DNA of 64,000 bases from AP-15 sp963775875 (lineage in GTDB: Bacteria; Pseudomonadota; Alphaproteobacteria; ATCC43930; CGMCC-115725), in contig CAVZKP010000019.1 in NCBI GenBank assembly GCA_963775875.1, forward strand, positions 62,001-126,000. The letters run 5' to 3'. The translations under genes were made by a program, and so were the position numbers. How positions within the stretch are numbered: the first letter of the stretch is position 1; every line of letters begins with the position of its first letter. Shown here piece by piece: positions 9,112 through 17,137 of this stretch. The notes under the pieces are model-generated. The model saw nothing but the letters and a program-made list of their open reading frames with translations, was not told the origin of the DNA and did no database searches.

Positions 9112-10080
9112 ATGCCCACACAATTCCTGATGCTGCCGCCGCAGACGGCGAAGACGCGCGAATGGGGTGCGCGCCTCGCCGCGGCACTGCCCGAAATCGA
9201 AGTGATCGTCGCCGAAGACCGGGAGCGGGCCGAGCGGTCGATCGCCACTGCCGAGACCGCCTTTGGCACAATCCCGCCCGATCTGTTGCGCCAGGCCCGG
9301 CATCTCAAATGGCTGCAGGCGCCGCAGGCGGCGCCGCCGGCCGGCTATTACTATCCGGAGCTGGTGGCGCATCCGGTGGCGATCACCAATTTCCGCGAGA
9401 TCTACAACGATCATATCGGCGCGCATGTGATGGCCTTTGTCTTGGCCTTTGCCCGTGGCTTGCAGCGCTACATCCCGCAGCAGCTGCGACGCGAATGGAG
9501 CAAGCCGGAGCGTGACGGCGGGATCGTCCATCTGCCCGAGGCGACGGCGCTGGTCGTCGGGGTCGGCGGCATCGGCAGCGAGATCGCCCGGCTCTGCGCC
9601 GCGTTCGGCATCCGGGTGCTAGGGGTCGACGAGCGCCGCCGCGACAAGCCGCCGGGCGTCGCCGAGCTGCACCGCGGCGACGAATTGGACGCGCTCCTGC
9701 CGCTGGCCGACTTCGTGATCCTGACCGTGCCGCACACCCCCGAAACCGAGGGTTTTATGAACCGGGCGCGGTTCCAGCAGATGAAGAAAACCGCGTTCTT
9801 CATCAATATCGGACGCGGCCTGACGACCAGGCTCGACGACCTCGCCGCGGCGATCGAGGCCGGCGAGATCGCCGGCGCCGGGCTCGATGTGTTCGAGCAG
9901 GAGCCATTGCCCGCCGACCATAAATTGTGGACCTTGCCGGGCGTGCTGTTGACCCCGCACACCGCCGGCTACGGTCCCTATCTCGACGAGCGCCGCTACG
10001 GCATCATCCTTGAGAATTGCCACCGATTCCTTGCCGGTCAGCCGCTGCGCAACCTCGTCGACAAGGCGCATTGGTTCTGA
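9112..10080 (+). CDS. D-isomer-specific 2-hydroxyacid dehydrogenase (glyoxylate/hydroxypyruvate reductase-like)
   Basis: 322-residue NAD(P)-dependent dehydrogenase that interconverts 2-keto and 2-hydroxy acids. The nucleotide-binding motif is VGVGGIG near residue 148. The catalytic triad is in place: Arg in INIGRG, Glu in DVFEQEPLP and His in TPHTAGYG. The ATG at 9112 follows GGGAGGACC; upstream ATG or GTG codons in the long open frame would read into the divergent dehydrogenase gene. It is transcribed away from the frameshifted 2-hydroxyacid dehydrogenase, with about 115 bp between the starts. Malate synthase follows on the same strand, so a role in glyoxylate-level metabolism is plausible but inferred. 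Confidence 0.88.
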   Translation: MPTQFLMLPPQTAKTREWGARLAAALPEIEVIVAEDRERAERSIATAETAFGTIPPDLLRQARHLKWLQAPQAAPPAGYYYPELVAHPVAITNFREIYNDHIGAHVMAFVLAFARGLQRYIPQQLRREWSKPERDGGIVHLPEATALVVGVGGIGSEIARLCAAFGIRVLGVDERRRDKPPGVAELHRGDELDALLPLADFVILTVPHTPETEGFMNRARFQQMKKTAFFINIGRGLTTRLDDLAAAIEAGEIAGAGLDVFEQEPLPADHKLWTLPGVLLTPHTAGYGPYLDERRYGIILENCHRFLAGQPLRNLVDKAHWF

Positions 10081-10336
10081 CCGCTGGTTCTGGCAACGAG
10101 GCCGAAAGCCGACGACTGCGGAGACCGGCGGTTTGAAGCGTTGACCGCTGCGATGCTGCGCTGCATCATGGCCGTCTTGGGCGGATGGATTTGACAAACT
10201 CGCCGCCCTTGCTGCACCAGCGAAGGGTGCCGACAGACCGAAGGAGTTTGCTCAGGGGAGCGCTTGAAGGCGGTTTTGGGTGTCGGCGGCTAGGCGTCGC
10301 CGGCAGCGGATGCAGCACCGGCGGGAGATGTCTGCG

Positions 10337-11950
10337 ATGGCCAAAACCACCGATTTGCCCGAGGGCGTCGTCGTGCACGGCGAAATCGAGCCCGGCTACG
10401 AGAAGCTGCTGACCGCCGAGGCGCTGGCCTTTGTCGCCGGGCTCGAGCGCAAATTCGGCGCCGAGCGCTGCCGGCTGCTCGAGCGGCGGGCCGAAATCCA
10501 GAACCGGCTTGATGGCGGGTGGAAGCCCGATTTCCTGGCCGAGACCAAAGCGATCCGCGGCGGCGATTGGCGGGTGGCGCCGATCCCGCGCGACATCGCC
10601 GACCGCCGCACCGAGATCACCGGCCCGACCGACCGCAAGATGGTGATCAACGCGTTGAATTGCGGCGCCAGCGTCTACATGGCCGATTTCGAGGACGCGA
10701 ACACGCCCTCCTGGGCCAATCTGATCGAGGGCCAGGCGAACCTCTGCGACGCGGTGCGCCGCACCATCGAATACGACGACCCGGAGACCGGCCGGCATTA
10801 TGCGCTGAACGGCAAGACCGCGGTCCTGTTCGTGCGTCCGCGCGGCTGGCATCTCCCCGAAAAGCACGTCCTGGTGGATGGCGCGCCGATGTCGGGCGCG
10901 CTGTTCGATTTCGGCCTGTTCTTTTTTCACAACGCCAAGGAATTGGTGGCGCGCGGCAGCGGTCCCTATTTCTACCTGCCGAAAATCGAGAGCCATCTCG
11001 AAGCGCGGCTGTGGAACGAGGTGTTTCTCGACGCCCAGGCCAAGCTCGGCCTGCCCAAGGGCACGATCCGCGCCACCGTGCTGATCGAGACGATCATGGC
11101 CGCCTTTGAGATGGACGAGATTTTGTGGGAACTGCGTGACCACTCGGCCGGGCTGAATTGCGGCCGTTGGGACTACATCTACAGCTATATCAAGAAATTC
11201 GCCGAGGACCCGGCCTGCGTGATGCCGGACCGGGCGCAGGTTGGGATGACCAGCCACTTTCTGCGCAGCTACAGCCTGCTGCTGATCGAGACCTGCCACC
11301 GGCGCGAGATCCATGCGATGGGCGGGATGGCGGCGCAGATCCCGATCCGCGACGACCCGGCGGCCAACGAGGCGGCGATGGAAAAGGTGCGCGCCGACAA
11401 GCGCCGCGAGGCCGGCGACGGCCATGACGGCACCTGGGTCGCCCATCCCGGGCTGGTCGGCATCGCCAAGGAGATCTTCGACCGAGAAATGCCGCAGCCG
11501 AACCAGATCGCCCGCAAGCGCCAGGATTTGCAGGTCAATGCCGCCGACCTGCTGGCGGTGCCCGAAGGGACGATCACCGAGGCCGGATTGCGGCAGAACC
11601 TCAATGTCGGCATCGGCTATATCGAGGCCTGGCTGCGCGGCTCCGGCTGCGTGCCGCTCTATAATCTGATGGAGGACGCCGCCACCGCCGAGATCAGCCG
11701 CGCCCAGATCTGGCAATGGATCCGCCACGGCGCCCGGATCGACGATGGCCGCACGATCGACGCCGCGCTGTGCCGCGCCGTCCTCGATGAGGAACTGGGC
11801 AAGCTGCGCGCAGCGGCCGGCGGGGCGGCCTATGATGGCGGCCGCTATGAGGATGCGGCCCGGCTGTTTTGCGACTTGATCGAGGCCCAGGCCTTCCCCG
11901 AATTCCTGACCCTGCCCGCCTACGACATGATCATCGCCGAAGGCGCCTAA
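10337..11950 (+). CDS. aceB: Malate synthase A
   Basis: 537 residues, the usual length of the A form. It condenses acetyl-CoA with glyoxylate to give malate, the second step of the glyoxylate bypass. Landmarks are MADFEDANTPSW, the family signature RDHSAGLNCGRWDYIYSYI near residue 260, MGGMAAQIPIRDDP, THVA-like GTWVAHPGL, and the catalytic aspartate in YNLMEDAATAEISR near residue 450. The ATG at 10337 leaves about ten bases after GGGAGA; an ATG at 10328 sits too close to that site. No isocitrate lyase is found in this window. The neighbouring hydroxyacid dehydrogenase could supply or remove glyoxylate. Confidence 0.94.
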   Translation: MAKTTDLPEGVVVHGEIEPGYEKLLTAEALAFVAGLERKFGAERCRLLERRAEIQNRLDGGWKPDFLAETKAIRGGDWRVAPIPRDIADRRTEITGPTDRKMVINALNCGASVYMADFEDANTPSWANLIEGQANLCDAVRRTIEYDDPETGRHYALNGKTAVLFVRPRGWHLPEKHVLVDGAPMSGALFDFGLFFFHNAKELVARGSGPYFYLPKIESHLEARLWNEVFLDAQAKLGLPKGTIRATVLIETIMAAFEMDEILWELRDHSAGLNCGRWDYIYSYIKKFAEDPACVMPDRAQVGMTSHFLRSYSLLLIETCHRREIHAMGGMAAQIPIRDDPAANEAAMEKVRADKRREAGDGHDGTWVAHPGLVGIAKEIFDREMPQPNQIARKRQDLQVNAADLLAVPEGTITEAGLRQNLNVGIGYIEAWLRGSGCVPLYNLMEDAATAEISRAQIWQWIRHGARIDDGRTIDAALCRAVLDEELGKLRAAAGGAAYDGGRYEDAARLFCDLIEAQAFPEFLTLPAYDMIIAEGA

Positions 11951-12056
11951 CCGGCAATCTGCGGATTCGGCGGCGATGCCGGCCATGTACCTCGCCGCTT
12001 GAAGGCGGCGCGGCCCGAGCCCTCGCGGCGCGGGAACGCGGTGGCTGTCGATGTCC

Positions 12057-12062
12057 TATAAT
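12057..12062 (+). promoter_or_regulatory. Possible -10 element for the first cyclase gene
   Basis: A perfect TATAAT lies about 110 bp upstream of the GTG of the first cyclase gene, in an otherwise GC-rich 220-bp gap. No good TTGACA is visible 16-18 bp further upstream, so the call is tentative. Confidence 0.3.
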
Positions 12063-12172
12063 AGCGTCAAACAAGGGACGTGATCGTCAGGCGCTTGACG
12101 CCAGATCCCTTGCGACTACGCTGGCCGATGCCGGGCCGAAGCAGCAACGAACAGTAGAGGACGGCGGGGGTT

Positions 12173-13945
12173 GTGAGCAATACGCGGGTAGAGCACCGGT
12201 TTGCCGTCATCATGTGCGCCGATGTCGTCGGCTATTCCCGGCTGATGGGAATCGACGAAGAGGGCACCTTGGCGGCGCTGCAGGCCGTCCGCCGCGATCT
12301 CGTCGACACCGAAATCAACGCCCATAAGGGCCGCATCGTCCGCGCCATGGGGGATGGCCTGCTGGTCGAGTTTGGCAGCGTCGTCGACGCGGTGCGTTGC
12401 GCGCTGGCGGTGCAGCGGGCCATGCCGGGGCAGGGCGCGGCGATGCCGTCTGACCGGCGCATCCGGTTTCGCATCGCGATCAATCTCGGCGACGTCGTGT
12501 CCGATGGCGACCTGATTTACGGCGACGGCGTCGCGGTCGCCGCGCGGATGGAGAGCCTGGCCGAGCCCGGCGGGATCAATGTCAGCCGCGCGGTGCGCGA
12601 CCAGGTGCGCGACCGCCTGCCGATCGCCTTTGAGGATCTGGGCGAGCACGAGGTCAAGAACATCGCGCGTCCGGTCCGGGTCTTTCGGGTGGCGTTGGAC
12701 GACGCGCCGGCGGCCCCGGCCGGCGTTGTCCGGCGCAGACCCGCGGCCGCGGCGGAAAAGCCTGCGGTCGCGGTGCTGCCGTTCCAAAACCTCGGCGGCG
12801 ACGCCGAGGCGGAGTTCTTCCTCGACAGCGTCGCCGAGGATTTGATCACCGAACTGGCGCGGGCGCGCTGGTTCTCGGTCGTGGCCCGCAACTCCAGCTT
12901 CAGCTACAAGGGAAAAGGGGCCGACGCCAAACAGCTCGCCCGCGAGCTCGGCGTCCGCTATGTGGTCGAGGGCAGCCTGCGCAAGGCGGGCAACCGGGTT
13001 CGCATCAGCTGCCAGCTGGTCGAGGCGGCGAGCGGACGGCATTTATGGGCCGACCGTTTTGACGGCACCCTCGAAGACAGCTTCGACCTGCAGGACCGGG
13101 TCACCGAAAGCGTGATCGGCTCGGTGGCGCCGGTGCTGCGCGAAACCGAGATCGAACGCGCCCGGCGCCAGCCGGAGGCGAGCCTCGACGTCTACGATTT
13201 GACCCTGCGCGCGCTGCCGGCGGCGTTTGCCGAGACTGCGGAGGACAATCGCGAGGCGCTGCGGCTGTTGGCCCTGGCGCTGGAGGCGGATCCCGCTTAC
13301 CCGACCGCCAACGCGCTCGCCGCCTGGTGCCGCCAGCAGCGCCATCTGATGAATTGGCCGCAGGCGCAGGAGGACGACCGCGAGGAGGCCAAGCGCCTGG
13401 CGCGGGCGGCGATCGCCGGCGGCGCCGACGTTCCGCTGGCGCTGGTGGTCGCCGGCGCGGTGCGCGCCGCTTTGACCCGGGACCACGATCTGGCCATGGC
13501 GGCGGTCGACCGGGCGACAATGATGAACCCCAACGCGGCGATCGTCCTCGGCTTCGATGCGGTGACGCGGTGCCTGTGCGGGGGCTATGTCCGGGCTATC
13601 GAGCATGCCGAAAAGGCGCTGCATCTGAGCCCGCTGGAGCCGCTCGTCTACCACGCAGAATTCGCCCTGGCTCTGGCCCGTCTGCTGACCGGCCGCGCCG
13701 AGGAGGCGGTCGCGCATGCCCGGCACGCGATCGAGGGCAACCGCAACTTCGCCTTTCCTTACTGCGTGCTGGCGCTCGGCTGTGCCCGCCTCGGCCGGGC
13801 CGACGAGGCGGCGCAGGCGGTCAGACGGCTGGCCCAAGCCGCTCCCGGCTTTCACCTCGGCTCGTTGCGCGGCATCCGGTTTGCCGACGCCGCCCGTCTC
13901 CATCCCGATCTCGACCTGCTGCGCGCGGCCCATCTGCCGGAATGA
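12173..13945 (+). CDS. Class III adenylate cyclase-TPR protein with metal site but no base/transition-state residues (C1-like)
   Basis: 590 residues. The N-terminal class III cyclase domain (residues 10-175) keeps both metal aspartates: D17 in CADVVGYS and D61 in MGDGLL. The adenine-specifying Lys is Arg (R57), the adenine-specifying Asp is Leu (L114 in DGDLIYGDG) and the transition-state Asn is Ala (A121 in GVAVAAR). R125 is kept. A TolB/FlgO-like domain follows (AVAVLPFQNLGGD to about residue 330), then TPR-like helices. No membrane segment is seen, so it should be cytoplasmic. The GTG start is the first in frame and gives the standard family N-terminus. A homodimer should be poorly active; a partner carrying the missing residues is encoded immediately downstream. 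Confidence 0.85.
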   Translation: MSNTRVEHRFAVIMCADVVGYSRLMGIDEEGTLAALQAVRRDLVDTEINAHKGRIVRAMGDGLLVEFGSVVDAVRCALAVQRAMPGQGAAMPSDRRIRFRIAINLGDVVSDGDLIYGDGVAVAARMESLAEPGGINVSRAVRDQVRDRLPIAFEDLGEHEVKNIARPVRVFRVALDDAPAAPAGVVRRRPAAAAEKPAVAVLPFQNLGGDAEAEFFLDSVAEDLITELARARWFSVVARNSSFSYKGKGADAKQLARELGVRYVVEGSLRKAGNRVRISCQLVEAASGRHLWADRFDGTLEDSFDLQDRVTESVIGSVAPVLRETEIERARRQPEASLDVYDLTLRALPAAFAETAEDNREALRLLALALEADPAYPTANALAAWCRQQRHLMNWPQAQEDDREEAKRLARAAIAGGADVPLALVVAGAVRAALTRDHDLAMAAVDRATMMNPNAAIVLGFDAVTRCLCGGYVRAIEHAEKALHLSPLEPLVYHAEFALALARLLTGRAEEAVAHARHAIEGNRNFAFPYCVLALGCARLGRADEAAQAVRRLAQAAPGFHLGSLRGIRFADAARLHPDLDLLRAAHLPE

Positions 13946-14040
13946 CCGCGATGCCCGCTGCGGCGGACATCTCCCTGCGGGCTTGATCCGTTCTTTCGAT
14001 CGCGTGGCCGCTCTGTTAACGTCCCGAATATGCGCCGTCA

Positions 14041-14056
14041 TGTGAGCGGGTTCACA
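14041..14056 (+). promoter_or_regulatory. CRP-type site, perfect TGTGA-N6-TCACA palindrome
   Basis: The 16 bases TGTGAGCGGGTTCACA match the cAMP receptor protein consensus in both half-sites with the correct 6-bp spacer. It lies in the 169-bp gap between the two cyclase genes, 58 bp before the GTG of the second. A TTGACG hexamer at 14072-14077 (or the one at 14083-14088) could be the -35, with GGGATA at 14095-14100 as a weak -10. That would place the site near -58, a class I activator position. The gap also holds a GCCCGC/GCGGGC inverted repeat at 13951-13980 that may end transcription of the first gene. Confidence 0.6.
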
Positions 14057-14114
14057 CGACGGCGACGGATTTTGACGCATCCTTGACGCAGCTTGGGATA
14101 GGTGCGAGACGATC

Positions 14115-15899
14115 GTGTCGGACGATCCGAAAGGGCGTGTCAGGCGCAGACTTGCGGCAATTCTCGTCGCCGGCTACGGCCTGTTGTCTCCTGGCGACGA
14201 AGCGGAAAGCTTTGCCGGGCTGAAGGCGTTTTCGACCGGGATCATCGAGCCGCTGATCCCCGAATACAGCGGCAACATCTTCAAGCAAACCAGCGAATTG
14301 GTCCTGATCGAGTTCGAAAGCGTGGTTGAGGCGGCGCGTTGCGCGGCCGCGCTGCGCGCAGCGGTGGCCGAAAAGAACCAAAACCTGGAAAACCGGCGGC
14401 GCATCGCCATGCGCATCGGCATCAATCTCGGCGACATCATCGTCGAGGGCGGCGACATCTTTGGCGACGGCGTCAATATCGCCGCCCGGTTGGAGGCATT
14501 GGCCGAGCCGGGTAGCATCTACGTCTCCGAGATCGTCCATGATCAGGTCGCCGGCAAGATCGAGTTCGATTTCGCCGATCTCGGCCCCAAAAGCCTGAAG
14601 AACATCAGCCGGCCGATCCGGATCTACCGCATGGGCGCAGTGGCCGCCGAAAAATCGGCCGAGCCCGGCCCGGCGCCGGCGATATCCGCAACGAGCCCAT
14701 CCGGCTTCGATGATTTCCGCGCCATCGCGGTGCTGCCATTCGCCAATTTCAGCGGCGACCCGGAGCAGGAATATTTTGCCGACGGCATCACCGAGGACAT
14801 CATCACGATGCTGGCCGGCTGGCGCGCCTTTCCGGTGATCGCGCGCAATTCGACCTTCACCTATAAGGGCCAGACCGTCGACATCAAAAAAGTCGGGCGG
14901 GAGCTCGGCGTGCGCTATGTTCTCGAAGGCAGCGTGCGCAAATCGGGGCACCGGGTGCGGGTTACCGCGCAGCTGATCCAGGCCGACACCGGCCACCACA
15001 TCATGGCCGAGCGCTATGATCGCGACCTGACCGATTTGTTCGAATTGCAGGATGAGATCGCGACCACGATAGCCGGGGCGATCGAGCCCGAGCTGCTGAA
15101 ATTCGAGCGCGACCGGATCGCCGACCAGCCGCAGCACAACGAGGACGCCTACGAATTTTATCAGCACGGTGTGTGGCGCCATTATCGGCATACCAAGGAA
15201 GACAATATCGAGGCGCAAGCCTATTTCCGGCGGGCTTTGGCCATCGACCCGCAATATCCGCAGGCGACCGCGGCGCTGGCGATCGCCCTGACCAGTGCCG
15301 CGATGCTCGGCTGGGCCGACGATGCCGATGCCCGCTTCGAGGAGGCCTATGTCTTGGCGCAGCAGGCCGTCGCCTTGGATCAGCGCTATCCCAACGCCTA
15401 TTTTGCCCTCGGTCTGGTATGCATGTGGACCCGCCGTTCCGAGCGAGGGATCGCGGCGTTCCGCGAGGCGATCAAGCTCAACCCCAGTTTCGCCGCGGCC
15501 TACGTCCTTCTTGGCCAGATGGATCTGTATCGGGGCCAGCCCGAGGAGGCGATCTCTCTGGCCGAAAAAGGGATTCGGCTCAGCCCCACCGATCCGCGAC
15601 TGTTCATCTGGCTGCCGGCGCTCGCCGGGGCGCACTATCAGCTGGGCCATTATCAGGAGGCGATCGAGGCCGGCAGGCGGTCCTGGACGCTAAACCGCAA
15701 CTGGCCGGGCGGATTACGCTATGTCGTCGCCGGGTTCGCCCAGCTCGGGCGCCTCGAGGAAGCGCGCGCCGCGCTTGCCGAACTTCGCCTGCTGAACCCC
15801 AATCTGGCCTTTGTCGAGGGCAACCTGAAACGGCTGTTCAGCGCCCCCGCCGCGGTCGATCATATCCTGGATGGCCTGCGAAAAGCCGGCTTCGAATAG
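14115..15899 (+). CDS. Degenerate class III cyclase-TPR protein lacking metal aspartates but keeping base/transition-state residues (C2-like)
   Basis: 594 residues, homologous along its length to the preceding gene. In the cyclase domain the stretch holding the first metal Asp is shortened by three residues (AAILVAGYGLL) and the second metal Asp is Glu (E61 in FKQTSELVL). The residues missing from the upstream protein are all present: K57, D114 in EGGDIFGDG, N121 and R125 in GVNIAARLEALAEPG. A TolB/FlgO-like domain (IAVLPFANFSGDPEQEYFADG) and TPR repeats follow (PNAYFALG, AAYVLLGQMDLYRGQPEEAI). Alone it should not bind catalytic metals. With the first protein it would complete one C1/C2-type active site. 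The GTG start gives no strong ribosome-binding site. Confidence 0.85.
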   Translation: MSDDPKGRVRRRLAAILVAGYGLLSPGDEAESFAGLKAFSTGIIEPLIPEYSGNIFKQTSELVLIEFESVVEAARCAAALRAAVAEKNQNLENRRRIAMRIGINLGDIIVEGGDIFGDGVNIAARLEALAEPGSIYVSEIVHDQVAGKIEFDFADLGPKSLKNISRPIRIYRMGAVAAEKSAEPGPAPAISATSPSGFDDFRAIAVLPFANFSGDPEQEYFADGITEDIITMLAGWRAFPVIARNSTFTYKGQTVDIKKVGRELGVRYVLEGSVRKSGHRVRVTAQLIQADTGHHIMAERYDRDLTDLFELQDEIATTIAGAIEPELLKFERDRIADQPQHNEDAYEFYQHGVWRHYRHTKEDNIEAQAYFRRALAIDPQYPQATAALAIALTSAAMLGWADDADARFEEAYVLAQQAVALDQRYPNAYFALGLVCMWTRRSERGIAAFREAIKLNPSFAAAYVLLGQMDLYRGQPEEAISLAEKGIRLSPTDPRLFIWLPALAGAHYQLGHYQEAIEAGRRSWTLNRNWPGGLRYVVAGFAQLGRLEEARAALAELRLLNPNLAFVEGNLKRLFSAPAAVDHILDGLRKAGFE

Positions 15900-16040
15900 G
15901 CTCGCGGTGCGACGCATTATTTTATCGGTATGCTGGCTGAGCATCTGCGTCGGAATTATTTACAATAGGCAGTAGAAGATCAGATGAATTTGGCGTGTCT
16001 GGCGGTTTCGGGCGCGGCCGGCCTGTCGGAAGAATTTACA

Positions 16041-16080
16041 ATTGGCTAGCCGACTTTGCGAGTTTTTAAGCTAAGCCAAT
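16041..16080. repeat. Inverted repeat upstream of the PEP-CTERM gene
   Basis: ATTGGCT at 16041-16047 and AGCCAAT at 16074-16080 are perfect 7-bp reverse complements with 26 bases between them. They sit 14 bp upstream of the candidate sigma-54 site, within the A+T-rich 245-bp leader. They could be an activator site or a hairpin ending the cyclase transcript. Confidence 0.35.
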
Positions 16081-16093
16081 GATTTAAAATATA

Positions 16094-16108
16094 TGGTACA
16101 AATTTTGC
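16094..16108 (+). promoter_or_regulatory. Candidate sigma-54 (-24/-12) promoter of the PEP-CTERM gene
   Basis: The bases TGGTACAAATTTTGC match the sigma-54 consensus TGGCAC-N5-TTGC at every invariant position: GG and GC are separated by exactly 10 bases. Transcription would begin about 12 bases later, giving a short leader that contains a CGATTT/AAATCG hairpin at 16111-16125 and then the GAGGAG ribosome-binding site. Sigma-54 control by PrsK/PrsR-type regulators is known for PEP-CTERM/exosortase systems in other proteobacteria. Confidence 0.55.
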
Positions 16109-16144
16109 GTCGATTTGAGAAATCGGATCGAGGAGTGAGCGACG

Positions 16145-16738
16145 ATGCGCAAGCCAGCGATATTATTCGCAGCGCTCGGTGTAGGCGTTACCGGAGCGAT
16201 ACTGGGGGCAAGTTCGGCCTTTGCGGTTCCGATCACCTATACCGAGCAGGCTGCGGCCACGGGCAGCCTCGATGGCAATCCATTCACCGACGCCACCGTG
16301 GTGCTGACGATGATAAACGATACAGCCAACGTCTTCGGCGGACCAACTCTTTTCGAGAATATCGGGACAGTAACGGTGAGCGTGGGCGGCGGCCCATCGG
16401 AGACTTTCACCAACGAGACCGAAGTCTTTTCCAGTCAATCTTCGCCTGCCGCCGCAGGCTTTTCGGATCTGACCCAGGCTTTTGATATGCTTGATACGGT
16501 TAGTGATTCGTTTGCGACATATGATTTGCGGACATCGATTGGGCCGATAAGTGGCGCACCGCTGATCAGTCCTGGCGTTTCTTTCCCTACAGACAGCGGT
16601 GCGTTTATCCTGACGACAGTCACCGGGAATGCGACATTCACCGCGACCCTGACGGCCGCACCGGAACCCTCTGCGCTGGCGCTGCTGGGTGCGGCATTTG
16701 CCGGCTTCGGTGTTATCCGCCGCCGTAAAAAGCGCTGA
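16145..16738 (+). CDS. PEP-CTERM sorting-signal protein
   Basis: 197 residues with an N-terminal signal peptide (MRKPAILFAALGVGVTGAIL, cleaved after about SSAFA) and a classic C-terminal PEP-CTERM tail: APEPSALALLGAAFAGFG followed by the basic cluster RRRKKR. Such proteins are exported, recognised by an exosortase at the PEP motif and usually end up in the envelope or extracellular matrix. The mature region is low in charge and rich in Thr, Ser and Gly, and no enzyme motif is visible. A GAGGAGTGAGC ribosome-binding site precedes the ATG. No exosortase gene lies in this window, so the sorting machinery must be encoded elsewhere. Confidence 0.85.
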   Translation: MRKPAILFAALGVGVTGAILGASSAFAVPITYTEQAAATGSLDGNPFTDATVVLTMINDTANVFGGPTLFENIGTVTVSVGGGPSETFTNETEVFSSQSSPAAAGFSDLTQAFDMLDTVSDSFATYDLRTSIGPISGAPLISPGVSFPTDSGAFILTTVTGNATFTATLTAAPEPSALALLGAAFAGFGVIRRRKKR

Positions 16739-16913
16739 AGAGGGGGAGCGCCGAGGGAATTTGGCGCATCGCCCTGGCGTCGGCCATGGTGAACGGCTGC
16801 ATCGCCGATCGACCGACCGCATCTGCTGTAAAGTCTTCCGACACCGCACCATCCGGTTGGCCACGGGAAAGCGGGGGTCCAGGGTTGTAGGGCACGGTGG
16901 AGGCTGCCCCGGA

Positions 16914-16931
16914 TGCCCGCTTTCGCGGGCA
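16914..16931. repeat. Hairpin repeat between convergent genes (TGCCCGC/GCGGGCA)
   Basis: TGCCCGC, a TTTC loop and GCGGGCA form a perfect 7-bp stem. Flanking bases (CCGGATGCCCGC and GGGCATGACGG) resemble the right half of the element at 44283-44377, so this is probably a decayed copy. It lies about 180 bp after the PEP-CTERM stop. The 16739-17137 gap holds this, the repeat at 17011-17085 and no gene. Confidence 0.5.
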
Positions 16932-17010
16932 TGACGGAAGAAATCGGCAGCAGGCGTCAAATTCGCACCACGTAACCGATCGGATGGCTCCCCCTCATGG
17001 ACCAGGCGTC

Positions 17011-17085
17011 GAGATTGCTTCGTCGCTCCACGCCTCGCAATGACAGCCATTCGAGGTGTCCTTGCGAGCAAAGCGAAGCAATCTC
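17011..17085. repeat. Inverted intergenic repeat (CATTGCG family), best-preserved copy
   Basis: The left arm starts GAGATTGCTTCGTCGCTCCA and ends CTCGCAATGAC (17011-17044). The right arm starts GTGTCCTTGCGAGCAAAGCG and ends AAGCAATCTC (17056-17085). The arms are near-perfect reverse complements around an 11-base spacer, able to form a long hairpin. This is a dispersed short element type common between genes in many proteobacterial genomes. Related degenerate copies are at 3708-3772 and near 6251. Confidence 0.7.
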
Positions 17086-17137
17086 GGTGACGCCGAGCTG
17101 GAGCCAAATGTCAGGTTCGCACCACTAGCACGCAGGC

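Noticed and set aside
10166..11986. 606-codon open frame antisense to malate synthase
   Set aside because: It mirrors aceB almost exactly, has shadow-type His/Asp/Gly-rich composition and no known motif. High GC makes stop codons rare on the opposite strand.
14052..15650. 532-codon frame antisense to the second cyclase gene
   Set aside because: Shadow of a conserved protein; no motif and no ribosome-binding site.
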